Of a stretch of 32,872 bases of DNA, positions 1 through 8,538 are shown piece by piece. Below the pieces are notes generated by a model. That model saw only the letters and a program-made list of their open reading frames with translations, searched no databases and was not told the origin of the DNA. The translations under genes were made by a program, and so were the position numbers. Origin of the DNA: an uncultured Lactobacillus sp. (lineage in GTDB: Bacteria > Bacillota > Bacilli > Lactobacillales > Lactobacillaceae); assembly GCF_945290125.1 (NCBI RefSeq), contig NZ_CALYQV010000020.1:1-32872 (forward strand), written 5' to 3'. Each line of letters begins with the position of its first letter. Positions within the stretch are counted from its first letter, which is position 1.

Positions 1-24
1 CCTAAATTGTTATAAATAACAGGA

Positions 25-450
25 TTAGTCTTCGACTTCGATACCCATGCTTCTGGCAGTGCCTTCGATCATCCGCATAGCAGCTTCGACATCAGCAGCG
101 TTAAGGTCCTTCATTTTTGTTTCAGCAATTTCCTTAACTTGATCCTTAGTGACCTTACCAACCTTCTTGGTATTAGGCTCACCGGATGCCTTATCGATCT
201 TAGCAGCTTGTTTCAAAAGAACTGGAGCTGGTGGAGTCTTAGTTACGAAATCGAATGAACGATCTTCGTATACTGTGATGACTACAGGAATTATCATGCC
301 TTTTTGGTCAGCTGTTCTAGCATTGAAGTCTTTAGTAAAACCAACAATGTTAATACCTGCTTGACCTAAAGCTGGACCAACTGGTGGAGCTGGTGTTGCA
401 GCACCAGCTGGAATTTGTAATTTAACAACATTTACAACTTTCTTTGCCAC
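25..450 (-). CDS. rplK: Ribosomal protein uL11
   Basis: Large-subunit protein L11, part of the GTPase-associated centre that binds 23S rRNA. The 141-residue product has the family's normal length. It carries the proline-rich N-terminal stretch (about residues 15-32, with [10 protein letters not shown]) and the C-terminal rRNA-binding domain ending in RSMGIEVED. An open frame extends to 513, but GTG at 450 is the likely start: AAGGAGG lies about 7 bases upstream, the family begins with AKKV, and the extra upstream codons fall in a structured leader. The gene has its own promoter and leader. By the usual gene order rplA should follow just outside the window. Confidence 0.97.
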   Translation of the reverse strand: MAKKVVNVVKLQIPAGAATPAPPVGPALGQAGINIVGFTKDFNARTADQKGMIIPVVITVYEDRSFDFVTKTPPAPVLLKQAAKIDKASGEPNTKKVGKVTKDQVKEIAETKMKDLNAADVEAAMRMIEGTARSMGIEVED

Positions 451-475
451 GGTCAAAACCTCCTTGATTCCGTGC

Positions 476-513
476 GTGGTTAAAATGGAAAAGTTACCTA
501 CTTTTCCTCCCAC
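476..513 (-). promoter_or_regulatory. L1-type leader structure upstream of rplK
   Basis: On the minus strand GTGG (513-510) can pair with CCAC (479-476). Inside this, GGAAAAGT (507-500) pairs with ACTTTTCC (494-487) around a short loop, leaving an asymmetric purine-rich internal loop. Ribosomal protein L1 represses rplK-rplA in bacteria by binding leader RNA that mimics its 23S site, and this hairpin between promoter and start codon fits that role. Assignment is by shape and position only. Confidence 0.55.
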
Positions 514-533
514 AATAATAAAAGTACTTTAAT

Positions 534-562
534 ATAGTATCATCGATTTAGCAATTTTGCAA
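534..562 (-). promoter_or_regulatory. Promoter for rplK
   Basis: On the minus strand a -35 TTGCAA (562-557) is separated by 17 bases from a -10 TACTAT (539-534). It lies between the nusG stop and the rplK leader, so rplK can be transcribed independently of nusG. Confidence 0.6.
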
Positions 563-576
563 TAAATGACCTGTTA

Positions 577-1125
577 TTAGCTAATTTTCTTCACTTGATC
601 ATAGTCGAGCTCAGTGGTGGTAGCGCGGCCAAACATGTCTACCGAAACAAATAATTTATATTTATCGGGCTGAATTTCAGTAATTTTGCCTTCAACACCA
701 TTAAAAGCGCCATCAATAATCGTCACAGTTTCCCCTACTTCAAAATCAATCTGTGGCCGTTTCGCCGGTTCACCTTGTTGGCGTAAAAGTCTGTTTACTT
801 CTTCTTCTAAAAGAGGAGATGGTTTCGAGCCACCACCATGTGAACCCACAAAGCCGGTAACATTTGGTGTATTACGGACAACAAACCAACTTTCATCAGT
901 CATTACCATCTCTACCAGAACGTAGCCTGGAAAGATTTTTTCTTCTACTTCTTTTTTCTTATTATTTACCTTTTCAATTTTTTCTTGCTCAGGAACCATA
1001 ACGCGAAAGATATAGTCTTGCATTCCCATACTTTGTGCACGTGACAATAGATCCGATTTAACCTTATCTTCATATCCTGAGTATGTGTGAAGCACATACC
1101 ACTGCTTCTTAGTTGTTTCTACCAT
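577..1125 (-). CDS. nusG: Transcription termination/antitermination factor NusG
   Basis: NusG binds RNA polymerase and affects pausing, Rho action and transcription-translation coupling. The 182-residue product has an N-terminal NGN domain (KQWYVLHTYSGYE near the start, then FPGYVLVEM and a region like VRNTPNVTGFVG) and a C-terminal KOW domain (GETVTIIDGAFNGVEGKI). The open frame runs to 1155, but ATG at 1125 is preferred because AAGGAG lies about 9 bases upstream and the family normally starts there. It lies after secE, as in most Firmicutes. The leader holds its own promoter and a terminator-like hairpin. Confidence 0.96.
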   Translation of the reverse strand: MVETTKKQWYVLHTYSGYEDKVKSDLLSRAQSMGMQDYIFRVMVPEQEKIEKVNNKKKEVEEKIFPGYVLVEMVMTDESWFVVRNTPNVTGFVGSHGGGSKPSPLLEEEVNRLLRQQGEPAKRPQIDFEVGETVTIIDGAFNGVEGKITEIQPDKYKLFVSVDMFGRATTTELDYDQVKKIS

Positions 1126-1156
1126 TATTAGTAATTCTCCTTTTATTTTTGGCAAA

Positions 1157-1185
1157 CAAAAAAGCCTCTTACGTCAGAGGACTTT
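1157..1185 (-). terminator. Terminator-like hairpin in the nusG leader
   Basis: On the minus strand CCTCT (1180-1176) pairs with AGAGG (1169-1165) around GACGTA. After one mismatch the stem continues with AAAAG against the start of a TTTTTT run. The hairpin lies between secE and nusG, just upstream of the nusG ribosome site. It could end secE transcripts or act as an attenuator for nusG. Confidence 0.6.
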
Positions 1186-1198
1186 TATAACTTGTTTA

Positions 1199-1207
1199 AT
1201 TGTACCA
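1199..1207 (-). promoter_or_regulatory. Extended -10 promoter candidate for nusG
   Basis: On the minus strand TGGTACAAT (1207-1199) fits an extended -10 element (TGn plus TACAAT). No good -35 box is seen. Transcription would start near 1192, placing the 1157-1185 hairpin inside the nusG 5' leader. Confidence 0.4.
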
Positions 1208-1227
1208 CAAACAGAGAAACTGTGCTA

Positions 1228-1398
1228 TTACATAACAATTTGTGTAATATTGGTAAGCAATAGATCAAGTAAACCTAGATATGCCGCAAACAAAATTGAG
1301 GATACAATTACGATTGCCGTGTCATGACGATTTTGTTTAGCTGTTGGCCAAGTAACCAGACGCATTTCTTCAACTACACTTTTAAAAAATTTAACCAT
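1228..1398 (-). CDS. secE: Preprotein translocase subunit SecE
   Basis: Small 56-residue membrane subunit of the SecYEG channel. The translation starts MVKFFKSVVEEMRLVTWP, the conserved amphipathic helix with the VTWP motif. One hydrophobic membrane span follows at about residues 28-50. This is the short single-span form usual in Gram-positive bacteria. The ATG at 1398 lies 3 bases after the rpmG stop, and the ribosome site (ACGAGG) overlaps the end of rpmG, so the two are cotranscribed. Confidence 0.93.
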   Translation of the reverse strand: MVKFFKSVVEEMRLVTWPTAKQNRHDTAIVIVSSILFAAYLGLLDLLLTNITQIVM

Positions 1399-1401
1399 AA
1401 C

Positions 1402-1551
1402 TTACCTCGTTTCCTTATGTATAGTCATTTTACCGCAATGTTTACAAAACTTTTTTAATTCAAGCCGCTGAGTGCGATTTTTACTTGCGGTGATTGAGTA
1501 ATTACGAGAGCCGCAAATACTGCAGGCCAATGATGCTTTTTTCACTGCCAT
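1402..1551 (-). CDS. rpmG: Ribosomal protein bL33, zinc-ribbon form
   Basis: A 49-residue large-subunit protein. Two CxxC pairs (C10/C13 and C36/C39) form a zinc ribbon, so this is the zinc-binding (C+) paralogue. The middle has the family pattern [11 protein letters not shown]. Start at ATG 1551. It directly precedes secE, the usual Firmicute order. Many lactobacilli carry more than one rpmG and the numbering of this copy cannot be decided here. Confidence 0.92.
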   Translation of the reverse strand: MAVKKASLACSICGSRNYSITASKNRTQRLELKKFCKHCGKMTIHKETR

Positions 1552-1657
1552 AATCTCACTTCCAAACTATTGTATTTTAGCAAAAATTAGTTACTTAAGC
1601 AATTAATTTAATAATTACCTATAAACTTATTAAGTTCAAATTTTAAAAAATATAACA

Positions 1658-1687
1658 AAAGCAGTTGCTCAATCAAGCAACTGCTTT
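1658..1687 (-). terminator. Intrinsic terminator after the 72-residue gene
   Basis: A 12-base stem (AAAGCAGTTGCT with AGCAACTGCTTT on the minus strand) has a 6-base loop and is followed by a T-rich tail. It lies 56 bases past the stop at 1743. A second hairpin, GTGGTCA/TGACCAC at 1691-1714, sits immediately before it. Confidence 0.75.
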
Positions 1688-1742
1688 ATAGTGGTCAAAC
1701 AATTGCGTGACCACTGTGCGTAGAATATTGTATTAGTCGGAT

Positions 1743-1961
1743 TTACTTCTTAAGATTTTCGTTTACGAAAGATTCGATTTTATCGTCAGAGTCTTTCAGG
1801 AACGGAAGCATAGCTTCCTCTGTCTTAATGGTATCTTTACCATTCTTTTCCATAAAATAATCCCAAAGAGCATCTCTAACTGGAAGATCTGAATCACTCC
1901 AGTCAAAAACTTCTTTCATGTGACGATCTAACAATGCAGTCTTCATAACTTCTTCTGCCAT
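1743..1961 (-). CDS. Unknown 72-residue acidic protein
   Basis: I do not recognise a named family. The protein is soluble, acidic and probably helical, with no signal peptide or membrane span. ATG at 1961 has a strong AGGAGG site about 8 bases upstream and there is a TATAAT at 2001-1996, so expression looks real. The gene is flanked by a terminator downstream and sits between sigH and rpmG in an otherwise conserved block. A sequence search within Lactobacillus would show whether it is conserved there. Confidence 0.75.
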   Translation of the reverse strand: MAEEVMKTALLDRHMKEVFDWSDSDLPVRDALWDYFMEKNGKDTIKTEEAMLPFLKDSDDKIESFVNENLKK

Positions 1962-2032
1962 CTTAACTACCTCCTAAAATAATTCTACAAGTAAAATTAT
2001 ACCGCATTTTCTGAATGTATACTATAAAAATA

Positions 2033-2608
2033 CTAATTGAGCAATGTTTGGCGCATTTTTTGTACAAGGCGTGACCGCGCTCTTGTTAAAGTTAGCTGGC
2101 TGATTTTTAAGTTCTTGATTACATCTTTTTGTTCCTTAATGCCTAATCCCACTAACAGCGCATTGATTTCTAAATCTGATAATCTTTCCGTTAAAACAGC
2201 AATGTTTTCACTTAAAGGTATTTCTGGTATAGAGGCAAAAGACTTATTTAAAGGCAGGATATGATTTTTCTTTGCCGTTTCTAAAGAAATTGATTGTTTC
2301 AAAGCTTGTCTGCGATAAGCATTATCATACCTAACTAGAGATCTTGCATGATTGGTAAGTCGGGTCTTATAATAGCTACCGAATTTTCCTTTATTTAAGT
2401 CAAAGCCAATTGCTGACTCATGACAAATAATCAGTGCATCCTGCTCCCAATCCTGGTTATCATAGTAGCGAACATGGTATATACTCTTAATTTTATTAAT
2501 CAAAGGTTTATAAAGCTGGCACAAATTTATTAGCGCTTCATCATGGCCTTCTTTAATTTGCTGAATTAATTCCGCCTCACTTTTAATTGTTTCCTCAGTA
2601 TTCTTCAT
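2033..2608 (-). CDS. sigH: Sigma-70-family factor SigH/ComX-like
   Basis: A 191-residue protein resembling the alternative sigma factor SigH of lactobacilli, related to streptococcal ComX and Bacillus SigH, which directs RNA polymerase to competence genes. The N-terminal half resembles sigma region 2 (about residues 12-100, including DWEQDALIICHESAIGFDLNKGKF). The C-terminal part is a region-4-like helix-turn-helix (about 140-190). The position between rlmB and rpmG-secE-nusG matches the SigH locus known in lactobacilli. ATG at 2608 has AAAAGGAG upstream. It is probably silent in most conditions, and its targets are not visible here. Confidence 0.8.
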   Translation of the reverse strand: MKNTEETIKSEAELIQQIKEGHDEALINLCQLYKPLINKIKSIYHVRYYDNQDWEQDALIICHESAIGFDLNKGKFGSYYKTRLTNHARSLVRYDNAYRRQALKQSISLETAKKNHILPLNKSFASIPEIPLSENIAVLTERLSDLEINALLVGLGIKEQKDVIKNLKISQLTLTRARSRLVQKMRQTLLN

Positions 2609-2783
2609 TTACTTTCTCCTTTTGGTAAATTTTCCTGAAGAATACAACAACCAAAATATCCTAAATATCGAACTTAGGTTCAAATTCAGCAACTACTTTT
2701 TTGTGTTAACTTAGCCATGACAAAAAGTTAAATTTGTTAAAACAGCATTAAATTAAAAAAGTATTGTTTAAATTTTTGCAATA

Positions 2784-2812
2784 GAAAAACACTCTGGTCA
2801 AGCCAGAGTGTT
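2784..2812 (-). terminator. Intrinsic terminator after rlmB
   Basis: A perfect 10-base stem (AACACTCTGG/CCAGAGTGTT), 5-base loop and T-rich tail on the minus strand, just downstream of the rlmB stop at 2821. It closes the cysS-mrnC-rlmB unit. Confidence 0.85.
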
Positions 2813-2820
2813 AGAAGCAA

Positions 2821-3576
2821 TTATGGGAGCGGTTTCCTACTATTAAGCATTTGATAAAGCAAAACGCCTGTAGCGACACTGGCGTTAAGTGATTGTACAT
2901 GGCCGACCATTGGTAAAGTCAACATCTGGTCCATCTGTTCTTTAAGAAGTCGTGATATTCCTTTGCCTTCATTGCCAATAACCAAAACTGTTTTACCATT
3001 ACTATTCCATTGACGATAATCTGTACCTTTCATGTCAGTACCAAAAAGCCAGTAGCCTCGCTTTTTAAGCAACTTTGCAGTTTGGACAAGATTATTTACT
3101 CGCGCCACTGGGACATAATCAATTGCACCAGTCGAGGTTTTGGCAACCACAGAAGTTAAACCTGTAGCTCTTCTTTTAGGAATGATAACTGCATCCACCC
3201 CAGTTGCATCCGCTGTTCTTAAAATAGAGCCTAAATTATGTGGATCTTCAATTGAATCAAGCATTAACAAAAATGGATCCTCTTTGGTATTTGCAAATTG
3301 ATCTAATAACTGCTCCAAATCAGCATACTCAAAACTAGCAACTGTTAAAACTAATCCTTGATGGTTCTCACCTTGGACTAATTTATCCAATTTACTTTTA
3401 GGAACAGTTTGTACAACCAATCCTTTTTGTTTAGACAGGGCAAAAACCTCATTAGCAAAGTTTTCTTTTATTCCTTGTTGCAAAAAAATCTTGTTTATGT
3501 GATCAGCATCTTGAGTTCTTAAATAATCCAGCCCAGCATGTCGACCATAAACAAAATCCTTATCACTTGAAGTCAT
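2821..3576 (-). CDS. rlmB: 23S rRNA (guanosine-2'-O-)-methyltransferase RlmB
   Basis: SPOUT-family methyltransferase of about 251 residues, expected to methylate G2251 of 23S rRNA with S-adenosylmethionine. An N-terminal substrate-binding domain starts at DFVYGRHAGLDYL. The catalytic knot domain shows DSIEDPHNLGSILRTADATG, VIGNEGKGIS and MVGHVQSLNASVATGVLLY, the three conserved SPOUT motifs. The open frame extends to 3600 (TTG) with ATG also at 3594. ATG at 3576 gives the usual family N-terminus and overlaps the mrnC stop by 14 bases; no start has a strong ribosome site, so it may be translationally coupled. Confidence 0.93.
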   Translation of the reverse strand: MTSSDKDFVYGRHAGLDYLRTQDADHINKIFLQQGIKENFANEVFALSKQKGLVVQTVPKSKLDKLVQGENHQGLVLTVASFEYADLEQLLDQFANTKEDPFLLMLDSIEDPHNLGSILRTADATGVDAVIIPKRRATGLTSVVAKTSTGAIDYVPVARVNNLVQTAKLLKKRGYWLFGTDMKGTDYRQWNSNGKTVLVIGNEGKGISRLLKEQMDQMLTLPMVGHVQSLNASVATGVLLYQMLNSRKPLP

Positions 3577-4006
3577 ACTTTTCGATGCCCCCATTCTCAA
3601 CGGTTTTAATACACCATTTTGTTAATTCTTCAATACGACTTTTTTTGTTTAAAAGTTCCAAGTAGCCCCAAACTGCCTCAAAACCTGTAGATAATTGGTA
3701 GGTGGCTAAACTGGTGTTTTTGGCTTTCGTGTAAGTTTTTGAATTTCTTCCGCGATGAAAGGTTGCAATCTCATCTTCTGTCAGCAGATTATCGTCTTGC
3801 AGTTTTGTAATTAATGCCGCCTGGGCCTTAGCCGAAACGTAATGGGTTGCCCGTCTTTGTAAAGATTGAGGTTTAACAATGCCGCATTTTATTAGGTGAC
3901 GCCTAATAAATATCTCATATACAGCGTCCCCGAGATAAGCTAAAGTTTGCCCATTTAATGTATCTGGATTAACATTATTTTCTATCATTATTTTAGTTTT
4001 ATTCAC
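3563..4006 (-). CDS. mrnC: Mini-ribonuclease III
   Basis: Ribonuclease of about 147 residues that matures 23S rRNA in Firmicutes. It consists of the RNase III catalytic domain without the double-stranded RNA-binding domain. The signature [17 protein letters not shown] holds the catalytic aspartate region, and a second helix carries [12 protein letters not shown] at 4006 is favoured over upstream codons because AAGGTGG lies about 5 bases before it. The start overlaps the last bases of cysS by 8, and the end overlaps rlmB. The cysS-mrnC-rlmB order is standard in Firmicutes. Confidence 0.93.
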   Translation of the reverse strand: MNKTKIMIENNVNPDTLNGQTLAYLGDAVYEIFIRRHLIKCGIVKPQSLQRRATHYVSAKAQAALITKLQDDNLLTEDEIATFHRGRNSKTYTKAKNTSLATYQLSTGFEAVWGYLELLNKKSRIEELTKWCIKTVENGGIEKYDFK

Positions 4007-5423
4007 GTAGCCACCTTGTTCCTTGCGGTGTATCTTCAATAGTGATGCCCATTTGTTTTAGCTCATCGCGCAGTGCATCGCTTTGTGCCCAATCTTTATT
4101 TTTACGAGCTTCTTCACGTTTTTTAATTAATCGCTGAACTTGCTCATCATCATTTTGATTTTCAGCGGTAATTAAGCGCTGTACATCTATCCCGAAAATA
4201 GCCAGCCAGCTTGTCAAAAGCTTAGCTGCTTTTTTAAGAGCATCTTTATCAGCATTTTTAGCATTAATATTAGCATTAATTTCTGGTAATAAATCGTAAA
4301 TGGCAGTTAAGGCATTCTGCACATTAAAGTCATCGTCCATAGCTGTGATAAATTTTTGCTCTGTGTCTTTAATTTTAGCGTTCAAAGATTCTGACTTTTC
4401 ACTATCTGATTCATCTTTTAGTCGGTATTCAAGGTTATTAAACGTATTTTTGAACCGCTGTAAAATAATTTGTGCCTGTTTTAGATTTTCCGCTGAATAG
4501 TTAATTTGTCTACGATATTGAACACTTGCCATAAAGAAGCGTAATACTTGTGGATCTACTTCTTGTAGTAAATCATGGACTGTCACAAAATTGTGCAGTG
4601 ATTTGGACATCTTTTCAGCATCCGCTCCAACTGTCACAAAGCCATTGTGCATCCAATAATGAACAAAAGTTTTACCAGTCGCAGCTTCACTTTGTGCTAT
4701 TTCATTTTCGTGATGGGGAAATTCCAGATCCTGGCCCCCACCATGAATATCAATAGTTTCTCCCAAATATTTAATAGCCATAACTGAACATTCTATGTGC
4801 CAACCAGGACGGCCCATTCCCCAAGGTGATTTCCAAGCTATTTCATCCGAATTTTTTTGCTTTTTCCATAAGGCAAAATCAATCGGGTCTTTTTTACGCT
4901 CTTGTTCTGCAGCATTAATATGTTTAGAAGCCCCTTCTTCAAGTTCGGAAATGTTTTGACTACTAAGTTGACCATAGTGCTTAAACTTCCTGGCATGATA
5001 ATAGACATCCCCGTCTGATTCATAGGCATATCCTTTATCAATCAGTTTTTGGATAAATTTGATAATCACAGTGATTTCATGTGTAGCACGAGGATTTTTA
5101 GTAGCTGGCTCAACATTTAAAGCAGCAATATCTGCAAGGTAAGCTTTAATATATCTTGCAGCCAAATCGGATACAGTAAGATGTTCAGTCTGAGCTTCAG
5201 CGATCATCTTGTCATCTACATCCGTAAAATTAGACACATAGTTAACTTTGAACCCACGAAATTCTAAATAACGTCTGATTGTGTCAAAAGCAATGACGCT
5301 TCTGGCATTACCAATATGAATGTAATTATATACCGTTGGTCCACAAACATACATTGTCACTTGCCCCGGGACTATCGGCTTAAATTCTTCCTTTGTATTA
5401 GTTAAAGTATTATAAATTTTCAC
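3999..5423 (-). CDS. cysS: Cysteinyl-tRNA synthetase
   Basis: Class I synthetase that charges tRNA-Cys. The 474-residue length is normal. The HIGH motif appears as HIGN at residues 36-39, after the zinc-ligand cysteine C27 in CGPTVYNY. The KMSKS loop is present as EKMSKS. Zinc-site residues lie in the GWHIECSVM and [13 protein letters not shown] regions. The start is GTG at 5423, which gives the conserved [15 protein letters not shown]-terminus, although the ribosome site (AAAGG) is rather far upstream. No T-box is visible in the short leader. Confidence 0.96.
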   Translation of the reverse strand: MKIYNTLTNTKEEFKPIVPGQVTMYVCGPTVYNYIHIGNARSVIAFDTIRRYLEFRGFKVNYVSNFTDVDDKMIAEAQTEHLTVSDLAARYIKAYLADIAALNVEPATKNPRATHEITVIIKFIQKLIDKGYAYESDGDVYYHARKFKHYGQLSSQNISELEEGASKHINAAEQERKKDPIDFALWKKQKNSDEIAWKSPWGMGRPGWHIECSVMAIKYLGETIDIHGGGQDLEFPHHENEIAQSEAATGKTFVHYWMHNGFVTVGADAEKMSKSLHNFVTVHDLLQEVDPQVLRFFMASVQYRRQINYSAENLKQAQIILQRFKNTFNNLEYRLKDESDSEKSESLNAKIKDTEQKFITAMDDDFNVQNALTAIYDLLPEINANINAKNADKDALKKAAKLLTSWLAIFGIDVQRLITAENQNDDEQVQRLIKKREEARKNKDWAQSDALRDELKQMGITIEDTPQGTRWLRE

Positions 5424-5459
5424 AGCGGCTGACTTGCCTTTCTAAAATCTTATATTCTC

Positions 5460-5488
5460 ATTTTACCAGAAACCGTGACAAATCCTAA
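5460..5488 (-). promoter_or_regulatory. Promoter for cysS-mrnC-rlmB
   Basis: On the minus strand TTAGGA (5488-5483), a 17-base spacer and an extended -10 TGGTAAAAT (ending at 5460) lie 37 bases before the cysS start, downstream of the gltX terminator. Confidence 0.5.
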
Positions 5489-5540
5489 CAAGCAAAAGAT
5501 TTAATCTTAATGTAACCAAATTTCTTTCAAATATAAACTA

Positions 5541-5582
5541 AAACAGCGTATTACTCGTTCAATAAAGGAATAATACGCTGCT
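5541..5582 (-). terminator. Intrinsic terminator after gltX
   Basis: A perfect 10-base stem, CAGCGTATTA/TAATACGCTG (arms 5580-5571 and 5553-5544 on the minus strand), with a 17-base loop and a TTTTAG tail. It sits 8 bases beyond the gltX stop. Confidence 0.8.
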
Positions 5583-5587
5583 TTTAT

Positions 5588-7087
5588 TTACAAGCCGTTT
5601 TCGCTCATTTGTTTTAATGTTAAGTCCAGATGATCTAACACGCGTTTTTTACCTAAGAGCTCCATCGCTTCGCCAATTCCTGGTCCTACCATTGATCTCG
5701 TGGTAGCAATTCTAATTGGCATAAACAAACGTCTGCCCTTAATTCCAGTTGCTTGACGGGTCGCCTGTACCGCATTCATAATTTGCGGTGCAGTAAAACG
5801 TGGAATTAAATCAATTTGCTTTTTAAATTCCTCAATTACTGGTCTAGCTTCATCTTGACGAATTTCTGTAATTTCTTTTTCACTTAAATCTTTAGGTGCG
5901 TTAAAGAAAATCTTAGCCAGATCCACAATTTGTTTTGTATAAGACATTTGTACAGAATAAATATTGACTAATTGTCTTACCCATTCCATCTTCTCTGGAT
6001 TGGGATCTTTTTCAACCAAACCAGCTTCCTGCAAGTTGTTAAGCGCCAAATCCAAAAGCGTGTCCCGATCAGCTTTTTTAATATACTGGTTGTTAATCCA
6101 CTCCAGTTTTTTCTGGTCAAAAGCAGCAGGAGAATTTGACAAACGTGCAGGATCAAATTGCTTAATTAATTCTCGCTGACTGAAAATTTCACTTTCGCCC
6201 ACAGGAGACCAGCCCAATAAAGTAATAAAGTTAAACATTGCATCAGGAAGATAGCCTAGATCTCTATATTGCTCAATAAATTGTAAAACAGATTCATCAC
6301 GCTTAGAAAGTTTCTTACCAGTTTCAGAATTAATAATCAAAGTCATATGACCAAACTTTGGTGGCTGCCAGCCTAACGCCTCATAAACTGCTAATTGTTT
6401 TGGTGTGTTTGAAACGTGATCATCTCCACGCAAAACATGGGTGATTTCCATAAGGTGATCATCAATAACAACAGCGAAGTTATAAGTTGGCATACCATCA
6501 CGCTTTTGGATGACAAAATCGCCGCCAATAGTATCAGATTCGAAACTTAGATGTCCCTTAACAATATCATCCCAAGAATAGGTTTCCATTTCTGGTATGT
6601 GGATACGAACAACCGGCTTTAAACCCTTCTTCTCTGCTTCTTCTTGCTTTTGAGCAATTTCAGCAGCTGTCATGCCCTCATACTCGTAGGTATAATGTGG
6701 GGCAATGCCCATTGCCCGTTGTTCTTCACGCTGCTCTTCCAACTCTTCTTCAGTTTTATAAGAATAATAGGCTTTACCCTCATCAATGAGCTGTTTAATA
6801 TATTTATTGTAAATATCCTTACGCTCAGATTGGCGGTAAGGGCCATAAGCGCCACCTTTATCAGGACCCTCATCCCAGTCGATGCCGAGCCAGTGTAAAT
6901 TTTCCATTTGAGACTGCGAACCGCCTACAACATTACGTTTCTGGTCCGTATCCTCAATTCTTAAAACGAAAGTTCCCTTATTATGCCGCGCGAACAAGTA
7001 ATTAAATAGCGCAGTCCGTGCATTGCCAATATGTAAGTGCCCCGTTGGACTTGGGGCATACCTTACCCGAATTTTTTGTTTAGCCAA
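5588..7087 (-). CDS. gltX: Glutamyl-tRNA synthetase
   Basis: Class I synthetase of 499 residues that charges tRNA-Glu. In lactobacilli it is generally non-discriminating, so Glu-tRNA-Gln is later amidated by GatCAB. The N-terminal catalytic motif is [20 protein letters not shown], with HIGN at 19-22. LRIEDTD is conserved, and the second class I motif is KKLSKRDES. The helical anticodon-binding domain follows. The start is TTG at 7087, with GAAAGAGG upstream. An ATG 7 bases earlier is out of frame. Confidence 0.96.
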   Translation of the reverse strand: MAKQKIRVRYAPSPTGHLHIGNARTALFNYLFARHNKGTFVLRIEDTDQKRNVVGGSQSQMENLHWLGIDWDEGPDKGGAYGPYRQSERKDIYNKYIKQLIDEGKAYYSYKTEEELEEQREEQRAMGIAPHYTYEYEGMTAAEIAQKQEEAEKKGLKPVVRIHIPEMETYSWDDIVKGHLSFESDTIGGDFVIQKRDGMPTYNFAVVIDDHLMEITHVLRGDDHVSNTPKQLAVYEALGWQPPKFGHMTLIINSETGKKLSKRDESVLQFIEQYRDLGYLPDAMFNFITLLGWSPVGESEIFSQRELIKQFDPARLSNSPAAFDQKKLEWINNQYIKKADRDTLLDLALNNLQEAGLVEKDPNPEKMEWVRQLVNIYSVQMSYTKQIVDLAKIFFNAPKDLSEKEITEIRQDEARPVIEEFKKQIDLIPRFTAPQIMNAVQATRQATGIKGRRLFMPIRIATTRSMVGPGIGEAMELLGKKRVLDHLDLTLKQMSENGL

Positions 7088-7126
7088 AATTCATGCCTCT
7101 TTCAAAAAGTAAATATAAACAATTTA

Positions 7127-7155
7127 AGTTTACCCGTAATAGTCAAAAAGTTCAA
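7127..7155 (-). promoter_or_regulatory. Promoter for gltX
   Basis: On the minus strand -35 TTGAAC (7155-7150), a 17-base spacer and -10 TAAACT (7132-7127) lie in the 74-base gap between radA and gltX. Confidence 0.5.
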
Positions 7156-7161
7156 TATTCG

Positions 7162-8538
7162 TTAGCCTAAAACCAGTTTTAAAGCTTGTGGAATACTTGA
7201 AACCGGAATAATTTCAATATCTGCGTTTTTCAGGCTGCTATGCATATTATGTTTGGGAATAAAAATACGCTTAAACCCCGTTTTTGCTGCCTCCTTAATT
7301 CGCGCATCTATTTGATTAACTCGCCTTACTTCACCAGTTAAACCGACTTCGCCTACAAAACAATCTGTGGGCAAAATTTCCTGATTTTTATAGCTTGACG
7401 CTATAGCCATGACAACAGCTAAATCTACAGCCGGTTCATTAAGACGTATTCCACCAGTAGCAGCTAAATAAACATCCTGATTTTGTAACATTAAGTTACC
7501 CCGTTTTTCCAAAACCGCTAAAAGCAGTCCAGCACGGTTATAATCAATACCTGACGTGGTTCTTTTAGCATAGCCAAAAGCAGTAGGGGTTACCAATGCC
7601 TGAATTTCTGCCAAAATGGGACGAGTTCCTTCAAGTGAAACAACAATAGCAGAACCGGTTGACTGGGGTAAACGCTCATCCAAAAAAATGGCAGATGGAT
7701 TAGTAACCTCTTTCAATCCATTATTAACCATTTCAAACATGCCAATTTCATTAGCTGCGCCAAATCTGTTCTTAACGGAGTGCAAAATGCGGTAGGCATG
7801 GTGTTCATCACCTTCAAAATAAAGAACAGTATCAACCATGTGTTCCAAAATTTTAGGGCCAGCAATTGCTCCTTCTTTTGTAACATGTCCGATAACAAAA
7901 ACGGTAATAGCATCCATTTTTGCTATTTTCATTAACTCACTAGTGACTTCTCTTACTTGTGATGCTGAACCTGTCATTGAGTCTAAACTAGGCTCATTCA
8001 TAGTTTGAATTGAGTCAATGACAACAAAGTCAGGTTCTAAATCAGCAATTTGCTGGCGAATATCTTCCATATCTGTTTCTGGATAAAGCATCATATCATT
8101 TGCCAGCAGTCCTAAGCGATCAGCTCTTAACTTAATTTGATTAGCTGATTCTTCACCGGAAACATACAGCACCTTATATTTACCGGCTAGTTCACTCATG
8201 ATTTGCAACATTAAAGTCGACTTGCCAATTCCTGGATCACCGCCAATTAAGACTAGGGATCCTGGTACAATTCCTCCACCTAAAACTCTGTTCAATTCCT
8301 CCATACTAGTCTGAATGCGTTCTTCTTTTTCAGCCTTAACATTTTCCAGCTTAACCGGTTCACTAATTCCAGTTTTCTTAATCAAGCGACTGGGACTGCC
8401 TTTAGTTGAACGATTTTGCACCGCTTCAGTTTCCTTTTCAAACTGATTCCAGGCACCGCAATTAGGACAGCGTCCTAAATAGCTGGCAGAAATATAGCCG
8501 CAAGAACGACACTTATATTTTGTTTTAAGTTTTGCCAT
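7162..8538 (-). CDS. radA: DNA repair protein RadA (Sms)
   Basis: Hexameric RecA-like ATPase that promotes branch migration during recombination and natural transformation. The 458-residue protein has a zinc finger (C10, C13, C24, C27), a Walker A loop in GGDPGIGKST (about residues 99-108), the RadA-specific KNRFG motif, and a C-terminal Lon-protease-like domain (TSGIDYNRAGLLLAVLEKRG). ATG at 8538 directly abuts the dut stop, so the two genes form one operon. Length and motifs all look intact. Confidence 0.96.
   Translation of the reverse strand: MAKLKTKYKCRSCGYISASYLGRCPNCGAWNQFEKETEAVQNRSTKGSPSRLIKKTGISEPVKLENVKAEKEERIQTSMEELNRVLGGGIVPGSLVLIGGDPGIGKSTLMLQIMSELAGKYKVLYVSGEESANQIKLRADRLGLLANDMMLYPETDMEDIRQQIADLEPDFVVIDSIQTMNEPSLDSMTGSASQVREVTSELMKIAKMDAITVFVIGHVTKEGAIAGPKILEHMVDTVLYFEGDEHHAYRILHSVKNRFGAANEIGMFEMVNNGLKEVTNPSAIFLDERLPQSTGSAIVVSLEGTRPILAEIQALVTPTAFGYAKRTTSGIDYNRAGLLLAVLEKRGNLMLQNQDVYLAATGGIRLNEPAVDLAVVMAIASSYKNQEILPTDCFVGEVGLTGEVRRVNQIDARIKEAAKTGFKRIFIPKHNMHSSLKNADIEIIPVSSIPQALKLVLG

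Noticed and set aside
451-513. N-terminal extension of rplK to 513
   Set aside because: The extra codons lie in a structured leader, the family starts at AKKV, and a strong ribosome site precedes GTG 450.
5424-5540. T-box leader for cysS
   Set aside because: The leader after the gltX terminator is too short and no T-box AGGGTGG-type sequence or specifier structure is seen.
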